NCBI GenBank assembly: GCA_016271365.2
Contig: CM057459.1
Location: 817,095,001-817,159,000 of the forward strand
Source of the DNA: Neoceratodus forsteri
Taxonomy: Eukaryota; Chordata; Ceratodontiformes; Ceratodontidae
Length of the DNA stretch: 64,000 nt
Reading direction: 5' to 3'
This document shows positions 35,650-47,870 of the stretch, piece after piece (position 1 is the first letter of the stretch; each line of letters begins with the position of its first letter). The notes under the pieces were generated by a model, which saw nothing but the letters and a program-made list of their open reading frames with translations, did not search any database and was not told the origin of the DNA. The translations under genes were made by a program, and so were the position numbers.

Positions 35650-37540
35650 CTGTTCCACAGCTTAACCACCCACTCTGTAATTTAAAACTTTCTCAAATGC
35701 CTCCTGAACCCCTCCTCCATTAGCATCCACTTATGTCTCCATGTTTTTAACTCCCCACTATTGCTGAAAAGTTCATCGCAGTTTACCATAATCATTCCTT
35801 CTGTAACTTGATGGTCTCTTTCATATCTACCTTAACCCATCTGGGGTCCAGTAATTACATGTTCAGACCTGTAAGCAGTTCTTCATAGGATCTGTCCTGT
35901 TAGCCACAAGTTATTATGGTTACCCTACGCTGCACCATGTGCAGTCTGTCTTTGTTTTTCCTTTAGTGAGAACTTAAGAAATATGCACATTACACCAGAT
36001 GTGGCTTCACCAGTGATCTATACAGAGGCAGTATTACCTCTTTCCTTTTGCTATCAAAACTGCTCCAAATAAACCCCAATATGCTGATAATCTTGTAGCA
36101 GGCCTTGTTGCATTGACTAAGTTGTTTAAGGGAGTCACTTATGAAAACTCTCAGATCCCTTTCCTTAGAAGCAGTCCCAAGATGTATCTCTCCCTTCCAA
36201 TACTCCATTCTGGGATTCTTGTTCCCCATGTTTATCAGCTTGCAGTTTTTGGCACTGAATTTAAATTGCCAGTTTTGGACCACCTTTCTAACCACTGGAG
36301 GTTCCTCTGCATCTCTCTTGCTACTCCTTACTGTCTACCCTGTCACAGGGCATAGGGTCATTTGTGAAGATACACATCTTGCCCTGTATTTCTAATACAC
36401 TGCTGATAAATGTATTGAAAATAACTTGTTCCAGGACTGACCCATGTGGCATCCTTCTTGTGATCTTCCTTTTCCCTGACTTGGCTACATTCACCGCCAC
36501 CCTTTGCCATGACTCCCTTAACCAACTTTGTTCCCATCTAACTAGGTCCATCACTGCACCCAGATCCACCATAACCTCTTCAGCAACCTTTTATGTGGCA
36601 CTGAGTTAAATGCATTGCTAAAATCAAAGTAGATAAAATCCACTGACTGCCCCAATATACTGCCCTAGTTATTCAATCAGAATACTATCACGCTGGTCTG
36701 ACAAAATATCCCTACCATGAAACTGTGCTGCCTACTATCCTGGAGCCCATTTCTCTCCAGGTAGTCTAGTATGTCCTCCTTGACTAGTGTCTCCATCAGT
36801 TTACCAACAGTGGAAGTAAGAATGATGTGCCTGCAGTTACCGCTACTCTCCAGCATTTTGGAACTACCCCTCACTGTAGTCAATGACTGAATAGCCCTGC
36901 CAGTGATTCAGTCAGATCTAATGCTAGCTCACTAAACACTCATGGGTGCAATCTATCAATCCCTGAGGCCTTGTCTACGTTCAGGTAATAAGCCTTTTTC
37001 TGACCCTTTCCCCTGTGATTATCTCCTGCCCCATTTCTGAGATCTCCTTGTAACAGCCTTTATGCTGCTTTCTTGCAAGAGCATGCTATCCTCTACAGTA
37101 AATACAGAGCAGAAGTAGTCATTAAGCTTGGTTGCCTTCTGCTCATCCTGCTGTATTACTCTGCCCTCTTTCTTCAGCCTTGCAATTCCCCCCCTCTCGT
37201 CATCCTTTTTTTCCTAATGCATCTACAAAAAATTTTATTCCTCCCTTGACTCCATCCACAATAATCAGCTGTGACTGATTTTGCATGCCTGATTTTCTTC
37301 TTGGCTTCCATTACCTTTGCTTGGTATTCACTTCCTTTTTCATTCCGCTGTTTCTCTTTGTATCTCATGAAGGCTCCTTTTATGGATCTCACAGCCCTGA
37401 CTTTTTTAGAGAACCTAACTGGCCTCTTGTGTCTGTTAGTCTTGTTATATGTTCTTAGGCATGATTTAGTTGCATGGAGAATGACTCTTTTAATTACTCC
37501 TCACTGTCCCACCCCATCCCCCCATTTGATCTACTAAAAC
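35650..37540 (-). pseudogene. CR1 ORF2 reverse transcriptase remnant
   Basis: Minus strand: the Lys-rich linker (about 37390-37180, RSIKGAFMRYKEKQRNEKG), RT with HIILTSTVGKLMETL (about 36830), a degenerate YFDFSNAF (about 36640), PHGSVLEQVIFN (about 36470) and FTNDP where FADD is expected (about 36355). The catalytic motif is therefore lost. The C-terminal part includes KERDLRVFISDSLKQLSQC (about 36170). Multiple stops. Confidence 0.8.
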
Positions 37541-38600
37541 CAACTTTTCCTAGACTAATTTTCTCCTCTGAACAAAGTATGCTCATCTGAGATTCAGAAA
37601 CTCAGCAATTGATGATGGAATACTGTTACCTAGAGCCAGTTCACACCATGCAGTGTTAAGGTTACTGGGCACAATAACTCACCAACCCACATTCCGCCTA
37701 CAGTTTCTGAATTGGTGAACATCACCTTGAAAATGGTGGCTTGTTTTTAGATTCCTTGACCAGCTGTACCAGCAGGCTGTCCTGCATCTTATATAGCAGA
37801 GCCTGACTTCTGGCACTCTTAGCTGCTGGACTGTCTCAATCTATGTCTGGGTAGATTTGGATCCTCCCACCACTACCTCTTTCTTTGTGACCCCTCTTTC
37901 TCAATTTATGCCCATGTTTCTCTATCATTTTTCCACCAGTCATGGTGATCTATAGACTTCTTTACACAGGGCATCTTAACTGATGCTCCTCTGAGCTCTA
38001 TAAAAAGTTATTTTGACACTTCACTCCACCCCTTATCACTCCTTCCTCTACTGCCTCTATGCCCTCCTTGACATTAAGTGCCAATGCATCTCCTTAACCC
38101 CTACCACCACATCTCCTCTACATGGTGTACTGCCAGATCCCAGTTGTTATTGCTGGTGGCCCATATTTTTGCAATGACCATGATGATATTTAACCCCACA
38201 TCCACCACAATTACCTGGAGATCACTAATTTTGTTTCCTAGGCTCCTGGAATCTAGGAAGCCTGCCTACCATATTGTGCCTGTACTGTCTCTCTTTGTCA
38301 GACCCTCTCTTTTTTCATCCCTTTCTCCTTAATGTCTTGCTTTTCCTGCACCAAGCTGCCATTGTTAGCCCCCTCCCTCTCAGCCATCCCTAACTTATGA
38401 AAGATCCCAGGACTGCTGCTTTCCTTCTCACTGCTCCTAACCCCCATTTCTGGGTGAGTCCTGGTCTGATTCCCCCTTTGTTCTCCATCCATTATGGTTC
38501 TCCAGCCTCATTCTCTTCCCTGCTTTGTCCTATGTCTGCCAATGTAAACATTAAACTTCTTCCCAAGTACACAGTCCCGCTCCCTTGTTAAGTGAAGGCC
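37541..38600 (-). pseudogene. CR1 inter-domain and endonuclease-region remnant
   Basis: Position between esterase and RT implies the ORF1/ORF2 junction and the endonuclease. I can read only scattered weak similarity, and no catalytic motif is safe to assign. The call is mainly positional. Confidence 0.45.
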
Positions 38601-39170
38601 ATCACCCTTAAAGAACATCCTGTCCCAAAATCCTAGTTACCCAATGACTGGTATCCATCCTCCTGACACCATAGTTTCATCCAACCAGTAAACTACTCAA
38701 TTTGTCTCAAATGCTGGCAGTATAGTGTAGAGATTAGAGTAATGAGCTGTAAATGAGCTTGGTGCATCCAAAAGGCTGTGTTAAATTTCCACAACCTTCA
38801 CTTGCATACTGTGTGACTCTAAACAAGTCACTTAATCAGCCCAAAGCTCCTGGTTATTACCCCTGAAAACAGGCAGTTGTGATTTGTGGGCCTTACCCAG
38901 TTAACAAAAAATAACTAAATAAATAAATACATTTCTTCCTCCTTCACGCTACCTTTCCTCATCACCCATTCCACACAGGGAGTACCTTGGAAAAGTTCAG
39001 GGAAGCAGAATGTGCCTTCAGTCTGTTCTCTAACCTTTGAAAGTAGCACTGCATTGCCTTTATAGGCTGGGCCACCAGATTGTTGGTACCCAAGAAAATA
39101 AGCACTCCAAAGCTCCCCTAGATCTCCTCTATCATCTTCCGTATCCTACCTATATTTCAGATGGCTTATG
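38601..39170 (-). pseudogene. CR1 ORF1 SGNH-esterase remnant
   Basis: Minus-strand VLIFLGTNNLVAQP (about 39100-39060) corresponds to SGNH block III (HLGTND) with His replaced by Phe. GSGTVYLGRSLMFTLADIG (about 38570) resembles the region after block V. A SINE at 38715-38936 interrupts it. Confidence 0.6.
38715..38936 (+). repeat. MIR-like tRNA-SINE inserted in CR1
   Basis: The head agtatagtgtagagattagagtaatgagc is MIR-like. The conserved body ctgtgtgactctaaacaagtcacttaatc is followed by an L2-like end and the tail aaataactaaataaataaatac. It is the same family as the cluster at 13690-14600. Confidence 0.75.
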
Positions 39171-39416
39171 AACCTGGAAGACATCTAACCACTCCTTCTC
39201 CTTCCTTCTTCCTCCCACCACCTTCTCCACCCCACTATTCATGGAATCTTTAGCAAACACGTTACCAAACTGGGAACCCATGTTTACCTCAACATCACCT
39301 GAAATTATTAATAAAGAAAACTGGTCACAATAACATTTACTAATATTAAAATAAGGATTTCCAATAAAATAAACACTTTTAAATTCCTGTCTCAGACAAA
39401 TCCATGTGTCAAGCAA
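39150..39416 (-). pseudogene. N-terminal CR1 segment with degenerate 2A-like peptide
   Basis: Minus-strand reading gives FSLLIISGDVEVNMGSQ around 39330-39280. Several non-LTR retrotransposons carry a 2A-type sequence ending in DVExNPGP that breaks the peptide chain during translation. Here the hydrophobic lead and GDVEVN are kept, but the terminal PGP is replaced by MGS, so it would not be expected to work. It sits upstream of the esterase, where a 2A is plausible. Confidence 0.5.
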
Positions 39417-39420
39417 AACT

Positions 39421-39699
39421 GGCGTTGTTAACTCCAGACTACACGTAGAAGAATAGAAGTAATACTTGCATTTTGGGAAATGTGTTTATAAACAAGCATT
39501 TGCCATGTCCAAATAAGCAAAAGTCTATAATACAATACTTAACAGAGAAACAAATCAGTCTAATAGTGCCATTCACATAAAAATGTGACATGTGTTTTAA
39601 AGAGAAATATTAAAATAGACTATAATATTAAAGAATCAATGACACTTACTTGTAAAAATAGGCAGTATGCTGTAGCCCCACTGGCCTCTCCCACTGTAC
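39421..39699. other. Unassigned DNA
   Basis: Nothing recognised. Confidence 0.5.
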
Positions 39700-40720
39700 T
39701 CTCCAAAAATACTCCCACTATTTGCACACACCCTGATCATGCCACCACTTGTGCAGCCAGTCAGAAGCAGGTGTTCATCAAGACTGTGTTGACCATGCCC
39801 CCTCTGAGTGGCTCACAAGCAGACTAGATTGAACTGTCCAGTCTTTTCAGTCAGTTGTGCCTAGCTACTTGTGCATTGGATTGTGAAGTAAAATATAAGA
39901 AAGGATAACTGTGCTATTCTGCTTTCATGCTGGTTGCTGGAACACAACAACAGAAGAGCAGGCTGGAGTAAACCTGATACAAAACAGAGTGCAGAGATCA
40001 GTATTGAGAAATCTGCCACAATACCCTCAGGACTCCAACACTCTGCTCACATTCCATTCACACCGCCACTAAGCAACCAGCATCTGTTAAGACTGTGCTG
40101 GCCATGCCCCCTTTCCAGTGGCTCATAAGCTGATTAGATAGAACTAGTTAGTCTTTTCACTTAGCTTTCCTGAGCTGCTTCCACATTGGATTAGTAGTTA
40201 AAATATAATAGGTGATACTGTGCTCTGCTGCTTTCATACAGGTTACCAGACCACACACACAACAAGGCAGGAGCATAGTTAGTACAAAATAGAGTGCAGG
40301 TAGCTGTAAATAGATGCCTGCTACATTCCATGAAAGTCTTCTACAATCTTCCTGCACTGTATGCATGTCACCATTAGCACTGCTGTTCATCATCCTGCAT
40401 CTGTTAAGACCTGTTGGCCATGCTCCCTTTGAGCAGCTCATTAGCTGATTAGATAAAAATGTCAAATCTCCTCACTCAGCTGTGCTGAGCTACTTGCACA
40501 TTGGATTGTTGGCTAAGATACAGGGAGGGGTATTATGCATTGCTGCTTTCAAACCAGTTACTGGAGCACACAAACAGGAGGGCCAGGCAGGAGTAAAGCT
40601 AACATAAAACAGTGCATGAAGCAGTATAGAGATGGTCTGCCACACTTCCTATAAGAGTCCCACACTGCTTGTATTCCACTCACATTGCAATAAACTTTAA
40701 CAGATACAAGGACTGTAAGT
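39700..40720. repeat. Three tandem units of about 315 bp
   Basis: The landmark aagactgtgttgaccatgcccc starts near 39780 and recurs (with changes) near 40089 and 40408, giving spacings of about 310 and 319. Other landmarks repeat in the same order: cttgtgcattggattgt, ctgctttcatgctggtt, acaaaacagagtgcag. The array is old (units clearly diverged) and non-coding. Confidence 0.88.
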
Positions 40721-41239
40721 AATGCAGATGGATGTTACAGAACAATTAAATTCTAAATGATTTGAGTTTAAAAGTATCAACAAAGAAATGAAGGAATGGG
40801 GGAAGGAACTAGTGTGCTACTGTCTTATATGCATGGTATTTGTTAACAATCTACTTACTTAGACTATGTGCCTTTTTTATTAAGAAGCAAAAGAAATTTA
40901 GTAACTGTTGGTGAAAAAAGTAATGTAGCTTACTATTGAGGTACAAAAATATATAAATAATACAGAACGGGCATTTCAAAGATTTAAGAAATCTGGTTAG
41001 ATGTTATATTTTTGAAAAATATAAAACCCAACTAAGAAAAAGGAAAAACAGTGAATTAGAGAAACAAATAGCCAACTCAGGGAACACCAAGCACTTCTAT
41101 AAGTAGATAAACTCTAAAATAAAAATACATCAGTCAGTAGGGCCACTAATATATTCTATGAGAGAGAAAGGATTTGCAAGGAAAGATATGTAACAAATGC
41201 ATTGACTACACATTTTTCTTCAGTGTGTAATACTTTAAA
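40721..41239. other. Unassigned DNA
   Basis: Nothing recognised. Confidence 0.5.
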
Positions 41240-41805
41240 ATACACAAACATACAAACATGCCAGCAGATAAAGGCCTTATAGTCTATCCAGTCTTCTTTA
41301 TTGTGCAGCATCCGATGTATTTACAAAGGGAACTGCCCCAGATGTTTCCCTTATAACCTTTGTCTACTTCCCCATCTTCCCCTCCACTTGCCTTGCTTCT
41401 AACTGCAATTTTTCCACTCACCATGTCCCAATTCTTCTTAATGCTGTGCACTATTTTTTAGGGATACCACTGCCTCTGGCAAATCATTAGACTTGGCCAC
41501 TCCTTTTTGGTGAAAAATTGCCTCCTCCTCTACCTCCTCTCCCTCGTAAACCTTCCCTCCACCAGCTTTAGACTGTGCCCTCTAATGGTCATGTTCCTGC
41601 CAAGCATGAAGAGGCCCTCAGTGCTCACCCTGTTAATATACCTGAGGTACCTAAAGGTCTCAGTCAGGTGCTCCCCTTTCCAGTCTTTCCTCAAAAAAGC
41701 ACATGTTGCTCTCCCTGACTCTTTCCTCATAGGCATTGTCCTGAGGGCCCTGGATCATCTTGGCTGTCCCACTCTGGACCATCTCCAGCAAACTGATAGT
41801 AGAGT
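41240..41805 (-). pseudogene. CR1 3'-end fragment, antisense
   Basis: The tail acaaacatacaaacatgccagcagataaaggcc is at left. Minus-strand C-terminal motifs include KMIQGPQDNAYEERVRE (about 41790) and ETFRYLRYINRVSTEG (about 41660). The endonuclease and RT core are absent. Confidence 0.8.
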
Positions 41806-42420
41806 TGAGTGGAATATAAAATTCTGCTGGTGGAATGGCAAAGGAAATACCATTCTTATTCCATGGAATGTCATGAAAGTTGAGTGAAAATTCCACATAA
41901 TTTTGCCAAATTTAAAATTTCTGTTATTTTGTTCTAGTTTTTAAAGTGCATATCAAAATGATATGAAATATAGAAGGTGTGCTGTTACAGATAGCTTGCA
42001 TACGTTTACCAAACTTTGGAGTCCTAGACTGAAAGTGAGCTGAGTTATGGGTGACCAAAGATTTAATCAAAATTTTATGATACATTTTGTCCATCTAATT
42101 TTAAAATGTCTTATACAAATTTCTCCACAATTTCAGCATTTAGAGAAACTTGCAACATGAGTATGTGCACCAAGTTTCAAGTTGTAAGCTTCAAAACAGG
42201 ATGTGCTATAGGCAGCCAAACCTTTTGCTACAATTTAGATTCTAGCTTAGTATAATTTTGAAATCATTCATCAAAATGTTCTAAAATGTTGCGGGTGTAT
42301 GGATTATTGCTATGGTTATATATCTACATGTTTCAGATTTCTAGCTACTAAGGTACCTGAGTTGTATGCAGATTAAATGTTTCATTAAATTTCCCACAAA
42401 AAATAAAATGACAGATTTGA
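41806..42420. repeat. Dispersed DNA repeat related to 61485-61745
   Basis: ttaaaatttctgttattttgttctagtttttaaag at about 41914 matches ttaaatttcagttattttggtcttgttttcaaag near 61562, and the contexts (caagtttca..., agtactcatgacaaatttcagagatcc) also correspond. Probably fragments of one DNA transposon; no ends identified. Confidence 0.5.
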
Positions 42421-42780
42421 GCACCTATCATTTTGAGATGGTGTGTACTAATATAATTATATATGAAACACTGATAGAATTCCTATCAACAAGTACTCAT
42501 GACAAATTTCAGAGATCCAGTTCACAAAAAAAATCACAAAGCACAGCGCAAAACTTGGGGTTGCACTTTGTGATTGTCTGGGTGTCTAAGATTGCTATTC
42601 TCAGTTGGATAGCATGCCTACCCTATCTGACTTGAGAATGGAGCCAGGGCAAGTCAGTGCTAACCCCAATGGCACTAACCCCATCAGCGCTACCCCAACA
42701 TGAAGCCTTAAGTATTGTGCCACAATGAATAGTGCAGGTGAGCTATATCCGATTCACAAAAGTAGCCATGTAAATGAGCC
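42421..42780. other. Unassigned DNA left of the LTR element
   Basis: Contains short repeated gctaacccc/cactaacccc words (42658-42695). No gene. Confidence 0.5.
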
Positions 42781-44179
42781 TGTGGGAACAATATTTAATC
42801 ATAAAACATTTTTTATTATAATTTTATTATTTTGCATTATTTTATCATTACTATCTTATATCCTTGAGAAATACTTAATTATTAATTAGGGTAATTGGGA
42901 GGTCATACTAAGGCATCTGGTCATTATTCTTGTCTACATCAGCTCTAAAAGCAAGGAAAAAAAAACTGCTTACATGAACTTTGAAAAAGGGAAGATGACC
43001 TGCCTAAATGGAACTTGGAGAAACAAAAGACTAGTTTTAAAACCCTCCATTTAAACTGAGAACTACCCTAAAACTGCCCTCTGTAGGCTGTGATGTCATC
43101 TGTACTTTTGGATATCTGCTTGCAACAGGCTTATCAAAACAAGGACTAAAGAGATTCCTATGGTAACCACATGCCAAGGTGTCACTTTTATTGAGATTTA
43201 TAGCTTGGTACAGCAGTTATCGTCAAGGAAAAAAAACTGAAGTGAATCTCCATGTGGTTCAATATGTATAGAACTTTGTTACTAAACATAAATAACAACA
43301 TGCTACAAGCCCCAAATTACATCAGCTGATAGAAGGCTTGTTGATCTATTAAGTGACTAATATTATGACTGCAGCAACTTTACAAGCCTTTTTTATCCAC
43401 AAAAAAATGTTATGCAAAAACTATAAGAGTTAAGAAAGGATGTTTTATATTAAATTGAAGCTGATGTCTTGACATATCCAGAAATATGACTTTTGGATGG
43501 GTACATGTGGCAGAAAAGCATCACACCAACTGAAAGATTTATTTTACAATTTGTAGCAAGCATGGCTTCAGGGTTGACTGTCCACAAACAAAGGCACAGC
43601 TCTTTGCAAAGGAATCTGATGCTCTTAAGGACATTCTGGAACTTGGATGTGAGAGAGAGACCTGCTTTGTTTTCGAGCCTAGGACATGAGACACAGAAGT
43701 ACTACTTTGTTTTTTAAAAGGCTTTGTGCAAAATTAAAGTTATAGTCCTTACTAACTTATCTCAGGAAATGTTTGTCTCACAGACATGGGAACTGTCTCA
43801 AACAATCACCTTTGATGAGCTGAATTAAAAAAATGTTCATATAAAATCTGTATCATGTTGCACTTAAAAGATAGAGGAAAAGGTAATTTTAAGCTTAAAA
43901 ATAAACTCTGAACAGAGGGGCAGTCCTTGGAAAGGGTAAAGACCCACCCTTACATCATTTGCATGATCCTATCAAAGTTGGTAAAATTTGCAGGAAATGA
44001 AATCAGGACGAAGCTCTGACCAGTGATAATGAAACTGAACACTGGGAAATCCAGCCCAGTTAGCTCCCAACTGAGATGCTAGAAGGATCTGCTGCTGGTG
44101 TTGAGGATATTTTTGCTGTTAAGGACTGTTTTTAAAAGTTCTGGCCAAAACCAGAACAAAAGGACAGAGACTGACTATT

Positions 44180-46268
44180 TTTTTGTTTTTATTCCATTTA
44201 TATGGTCTAGGATTAACACCTTCGAGTGTAGGTGCTCATTTACAAAGGTGCCATGTCAATGGGAAGGGTAATATACAAACATAGGAATATTACAAAAAAA
44301 ATAAAATTACATTAACAACAGTATATCTAAGATTATAAGAATGATAAATTCATGAAGGCACCAAGTTTTTGCAGGGTTGAGTATTTATTGTCCAGAGTAT
44401 TGAACCATTGAGGAGCTCAGTAGGCAAAGGATTGCTGACCTTGCGATGTCCGGCATCTTGGAACTAGGAGAAACTGGTGAACTGATGATTGGGAGAGCTT
44501 TGTGGGCTGGGAGGAGGTTAGTAATGCTACAGTCCCATGTAGCATTAATCCAAGGAGCACCTTTTTGACTAGTAAGCATGTTTGATATTTAATCCAATTT
44601 TCCGGTTGTAGCAAACCCTTCTGTTAGTATAGATCACAAATATGTAAAAGTTTGAAAAGTATAGGCACTTTTGTCTTGAACCTACAGATAGGATAAAAAA
44701 GTACGCAACATCCTATATGTAATTTAAGGTTTTAAATCTCTCATGTCTTGGGATAGACATACTTGTACAACTGGATGTGTATATAAGCCTAGCCAATAAA
44801 ATTTTGTGGTCATGAATAAGGGGAGACCCTTACCCAAAAAAAAGGACACCACAAGTCTTGAGGTCTGGACAAACTCCTCCAGTGTGCCACGTGGTGATTA
44901 AGTTCACTAGAACAATTTCAGATAATGTAAAGGAATTTTCTGTTAGGGTTAATAAAAAGAAAGGCTAAATGTGCCTGAAAAAACTGTGCTGTATGTGCTT
45001 AACCTGCAGTAGTGATATGGATTTAAAGATCCATTCCACACCTTGCCTAGATATGTGCACTAAAGTAATGCATGTTTTTTTGTTTTTTTTAGTACATAAT
45101 CCAAAAGCAGAGCCTCGTTTACAAAGGTGCCATGTCCATGGGAACGGTAACATGCAAACATAGGAATATTACAGAAAATAAAATTACTTTACCAATGGTA
45201 TATCTAAGATTATAAGAATGATAAATTCATGAAAAATATAAATTAATTAAGAAAAACAATAGCAGAATGACAGTAACAAGAGTAAATCTTAATAACAGTG
45301 ACAAATTCACAAATAGATAAATACAAATTAATTATATGAAGGGTGAGAAAGGCTAGAGAGGGGGATGTAAGATGAGGTAGGGTTCAGGGGGGAGAAAAGA
45401 TTCACAATGAGGAGCAACCAAAGGCATTGTCAAGCTTTGTTTTTAAAAAATGGGTAGAGGGGACTGCAGGGGTTCTTAAAAAAGGGGGGGTAGACTATAG
45501 GGTGAGGGGAGAAGGCGAGGATGGGAAAATATCTGGGAGATGGGGGAAAAGGCAGTTGAAAACAGAGAGGTCACTGTAAATACTAGGAGGTCCGGGGGGT
45601 GCGAGGGGAATGCATTAAATGAAGTAGTCACAAGAGTTGTTTGCCACATGATCCTGTTTTAGCTGGGTCTTGAAGGCACCCAGTTTTTGCAGGGTTGAGT
45701 ATTCATAATCCAGAGTATTGAACCATTGAGGAACTCAGTAGGAAAAGGATCTCTGACCTTGCGATGTCTGGCATCTTGGAACTAGGAGAGACTGGTGAAC
45801 TGATGATTGGATGAGCTTTGTGGGCTGGGAGGGGGTAAGTAATGCCACAGTCCCAGGTGGCATTAATCCAAGGAGCACCTTTTTGACTAGTAAGCATGTT
45901 TGATATTTAATCCAATTTTCCAGTTGTAGCCAACCCTTCTGTTAGTACAGATCACAGATATGTGAAAGGTGATCAGACCCTGTCATCAGCCTGCAGGCCT
46001 TATTTAGTGCAACAGTTATCCACTGAAGCGAGGTGAGGGTAGCTGATCCATAAATTATGAAGTCATAGTCAATGGTTGAGAGAATGGAGCTGTACACTGC
46101 CAGTTTGAGGACTTCAGGGATTAAATTATGCTTGATGTGATGTAGTAGACCAATTCTTATATTTACTGCCTTAGCAACTGATTCAATATGATGTGAAAAA
46201 GATAGGTAATTGTCCAGTGTAAACCCCAGGTATCTGAAATGCTCTGCTACATCAAGGGGGACACCCTG
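44180..46268 (-). pseudogene. L2-like LINE inserted in the 5' LTR, with internal duplication
   Basis: The minus strand at about 46260-45950 encodes an L2-type region after the RT palm (HFRYLGFTLDNYLSFSHHIE, DYDFIIYGSATL, HLSHICDLY). The 3' UTR part is present twice, at 44224-44648 and 45112-45966. The first copy lacks about 430 bp present in the second (after ttcatga). Between them lies a 464-bp stretch from the LTR element's interior. Confidence 0.8.
44649..45112 (+). repeat. Captured copy of the LTR element's interior
   Basis: Matches 49858-50320 along its whole length with scattered differences and the same polarity. Both carry tgtgtatataagcctagccaataaa and end with agtaca(t)(a/g)atc(c/t)aaaagcagagcct. 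It is embedded between duplicated L2 pieces; short shared bases (aaag, ctc) occur at the junctions. Confidence 0.9.
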
Positions 46269-47128
46269 TTGGTCCATTAGCCAAGAAGCAAGTTTGCATT
46301 GTTGTGTTGACAATAGATGGGTCCAAAGTCCAAGGATTGAGTGGAGACAGGACTGGAAACAGGAACTGCAATGAGGTCCAGCCACTAAAGTACTTTTTAT
46401 CATCCCCAAGGAGAACTCACCAAGATTTTGTAGTTAAAAGAAAGAAAACTCAAGCCTCTACATAGAACCAGATGTCTGAATATTACTTTAATACATTTTT
46501 TGTAATATTCAAATTTGGCTTAGCTGGGAAGGTGGCATGGTAAACTTAGCTTTTAAACACAAATGTTGGGTACATGGTTAAGCTTATGCTCATTCTAAAG
46601 AGATAAACATTTTTGCATACTATAAGAGGTTTAAACAAGTTTTATACAGAAATATGGTCCATAACAGTAATGCAAAGCATTTACAAGTTCTCATTCAGAA
46701 ACGTAGGGCTACTGTATGTACAAAAGCATGCTGAAGGCATGTTATACATCTAATAATATTCATTGTGTTGAATATTGTTTATTTCTTTGTTTCATTTTCT
46801 GAAATGTTTGTTTTGTTTGATTTTTTGAAATCTTTGTTTTGTGTTTACATTGCTTTTTATTATGTTTACAGTGTTTTATTATCTATGCAAATATCAGTAA
46901 TTAAAAGATTTGTATAGGGACAAATAAAATCTATTTTTTCTACATATTACATATTGGTGTGACAAAAATTTTTTTCCAATTATCTACAACTTATATACAA
47001 TAGGTATATAAGATTTGAGCCAGTTTTACAATTGTTTATATAATTATGCAAATTGTTTGACATGGAGTAAAGGTGTAGCTAAATGTCCATAAAAAGAAAT
47101 TGGTATTCTGACATATTGTTTAGACATT

Positions 47129-47152
47129 TGGGGGTTGCTCGCCCATGGGGAT
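47129..47152 (+). promoter_or_regulatory. Primer-binding site, tRNA-Pro-like
   Basis: tgggggttgctcgcccatggggat starts two bases after the LTR end. It resembles the tRNA-Pro primer site tgggggctcgtccgggat, allowing small insertions and a substitution. Reverse transcription of minus-strand DNA would start here. Confidence 0.6.
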
Positions 47153-47870
47153 AATTGTTTAGTGAATAACAGTCCACATCCCAGTGTTTGAGAAATTGAT
47201 ATTATTATTATGATTAGTATTATTATTTACAAAGTACTATTATTTGCAAAGTTTCTAAATTGCAAAACTAATATTTTTTTCTGTTTTGCTTTTCTCTGAG
47301 TCTGAAGTTACCTTAAATGAAAGTAAGGAGCTGAAGTCTGAATTTATGCAAGATAGACTCACTGACTAACAGTATAAGAAATGAAAATCTGCAAAAAATA
47401 TCTTTGAATCATAATAAGAAAGATTTAGTTATTTAAACTGTTGTCTTATATAAAGGTTATTGATATTTAATTGTTTTTCAAAAGGATACTTTTATTGTCA
47501 TTGTTGAAGTTTAGTAATTAGTATTGCAAAGCCATGACAGCCTTAAAAGTGAGTACAAATGTTCTTAACAATGAGGTATAGATATATCCTCCAACAGCCT
47601 ATCTGACTTCTAAAATTCAAGATGAAAGCATTGGGGAATAGGTTAAAGCTAACCAAAATTATTCACTGCTGCTTGATAGTAAAAGCCAGCTGGAAAAAAA
47701 ATGCTGCAGGATAAATCTTTTGAAAGTGGCAAACATACAGGTTAGGTTAAAATATTAAAAAGAAAAACTGTTACAAGAAAGTAACAATGACTTTTCCAGT
47801 AACTACTGTGATTTAGTTAAGCTAAACACTGAAAATCCTGTTTTTTAAAAGTGTTACATACTGTTAAACA
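47153..47870 (+). other. Leader region of the LTR element
   Basis: Lies between primer site and first gag-like frame. AT-rich, with no open frame of note; it probably corresponds to packaging leader and the lost start of gag. Confidence 0.45.

Larger units (their letters stand above)
35040..39420 (-). mobile_element. CR1-like LINE, antisense, long but heavily decayed
   Basis: The 3' end is at about 35040 (cataaaaactagac...ggtcgatctagtctgcc). Going right (5'-ward) are ORF2 C-terminus and RT, linker, endonuclease region, esterase region and an N-terminal segment with a 2A-like remnant. It is interrupted by a 373-bp insertion (35277-35649) flanked by ctgttcca and by a SINE (38715-38936). This is a different CR1 subfamily from the copy at 8100-12128. 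Confidence 0.8.
42781..47126 (+). repeat. 5' LTR, split by an L2 insertion
   Basis: LTR sequence occupies 42781 to about 44180 and about 46268 to 47126. The corresponding uninterrupted junction in the 3' LTR is at about 55310-55325. The poly(A) signal aataaa lies at 46923-46928. The CA end precedes the primer site. Retroviral LTRs carry promoter, enhancer and polyadenylation signals; I can support only the poly(A) signal. Confidence 0.88.
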
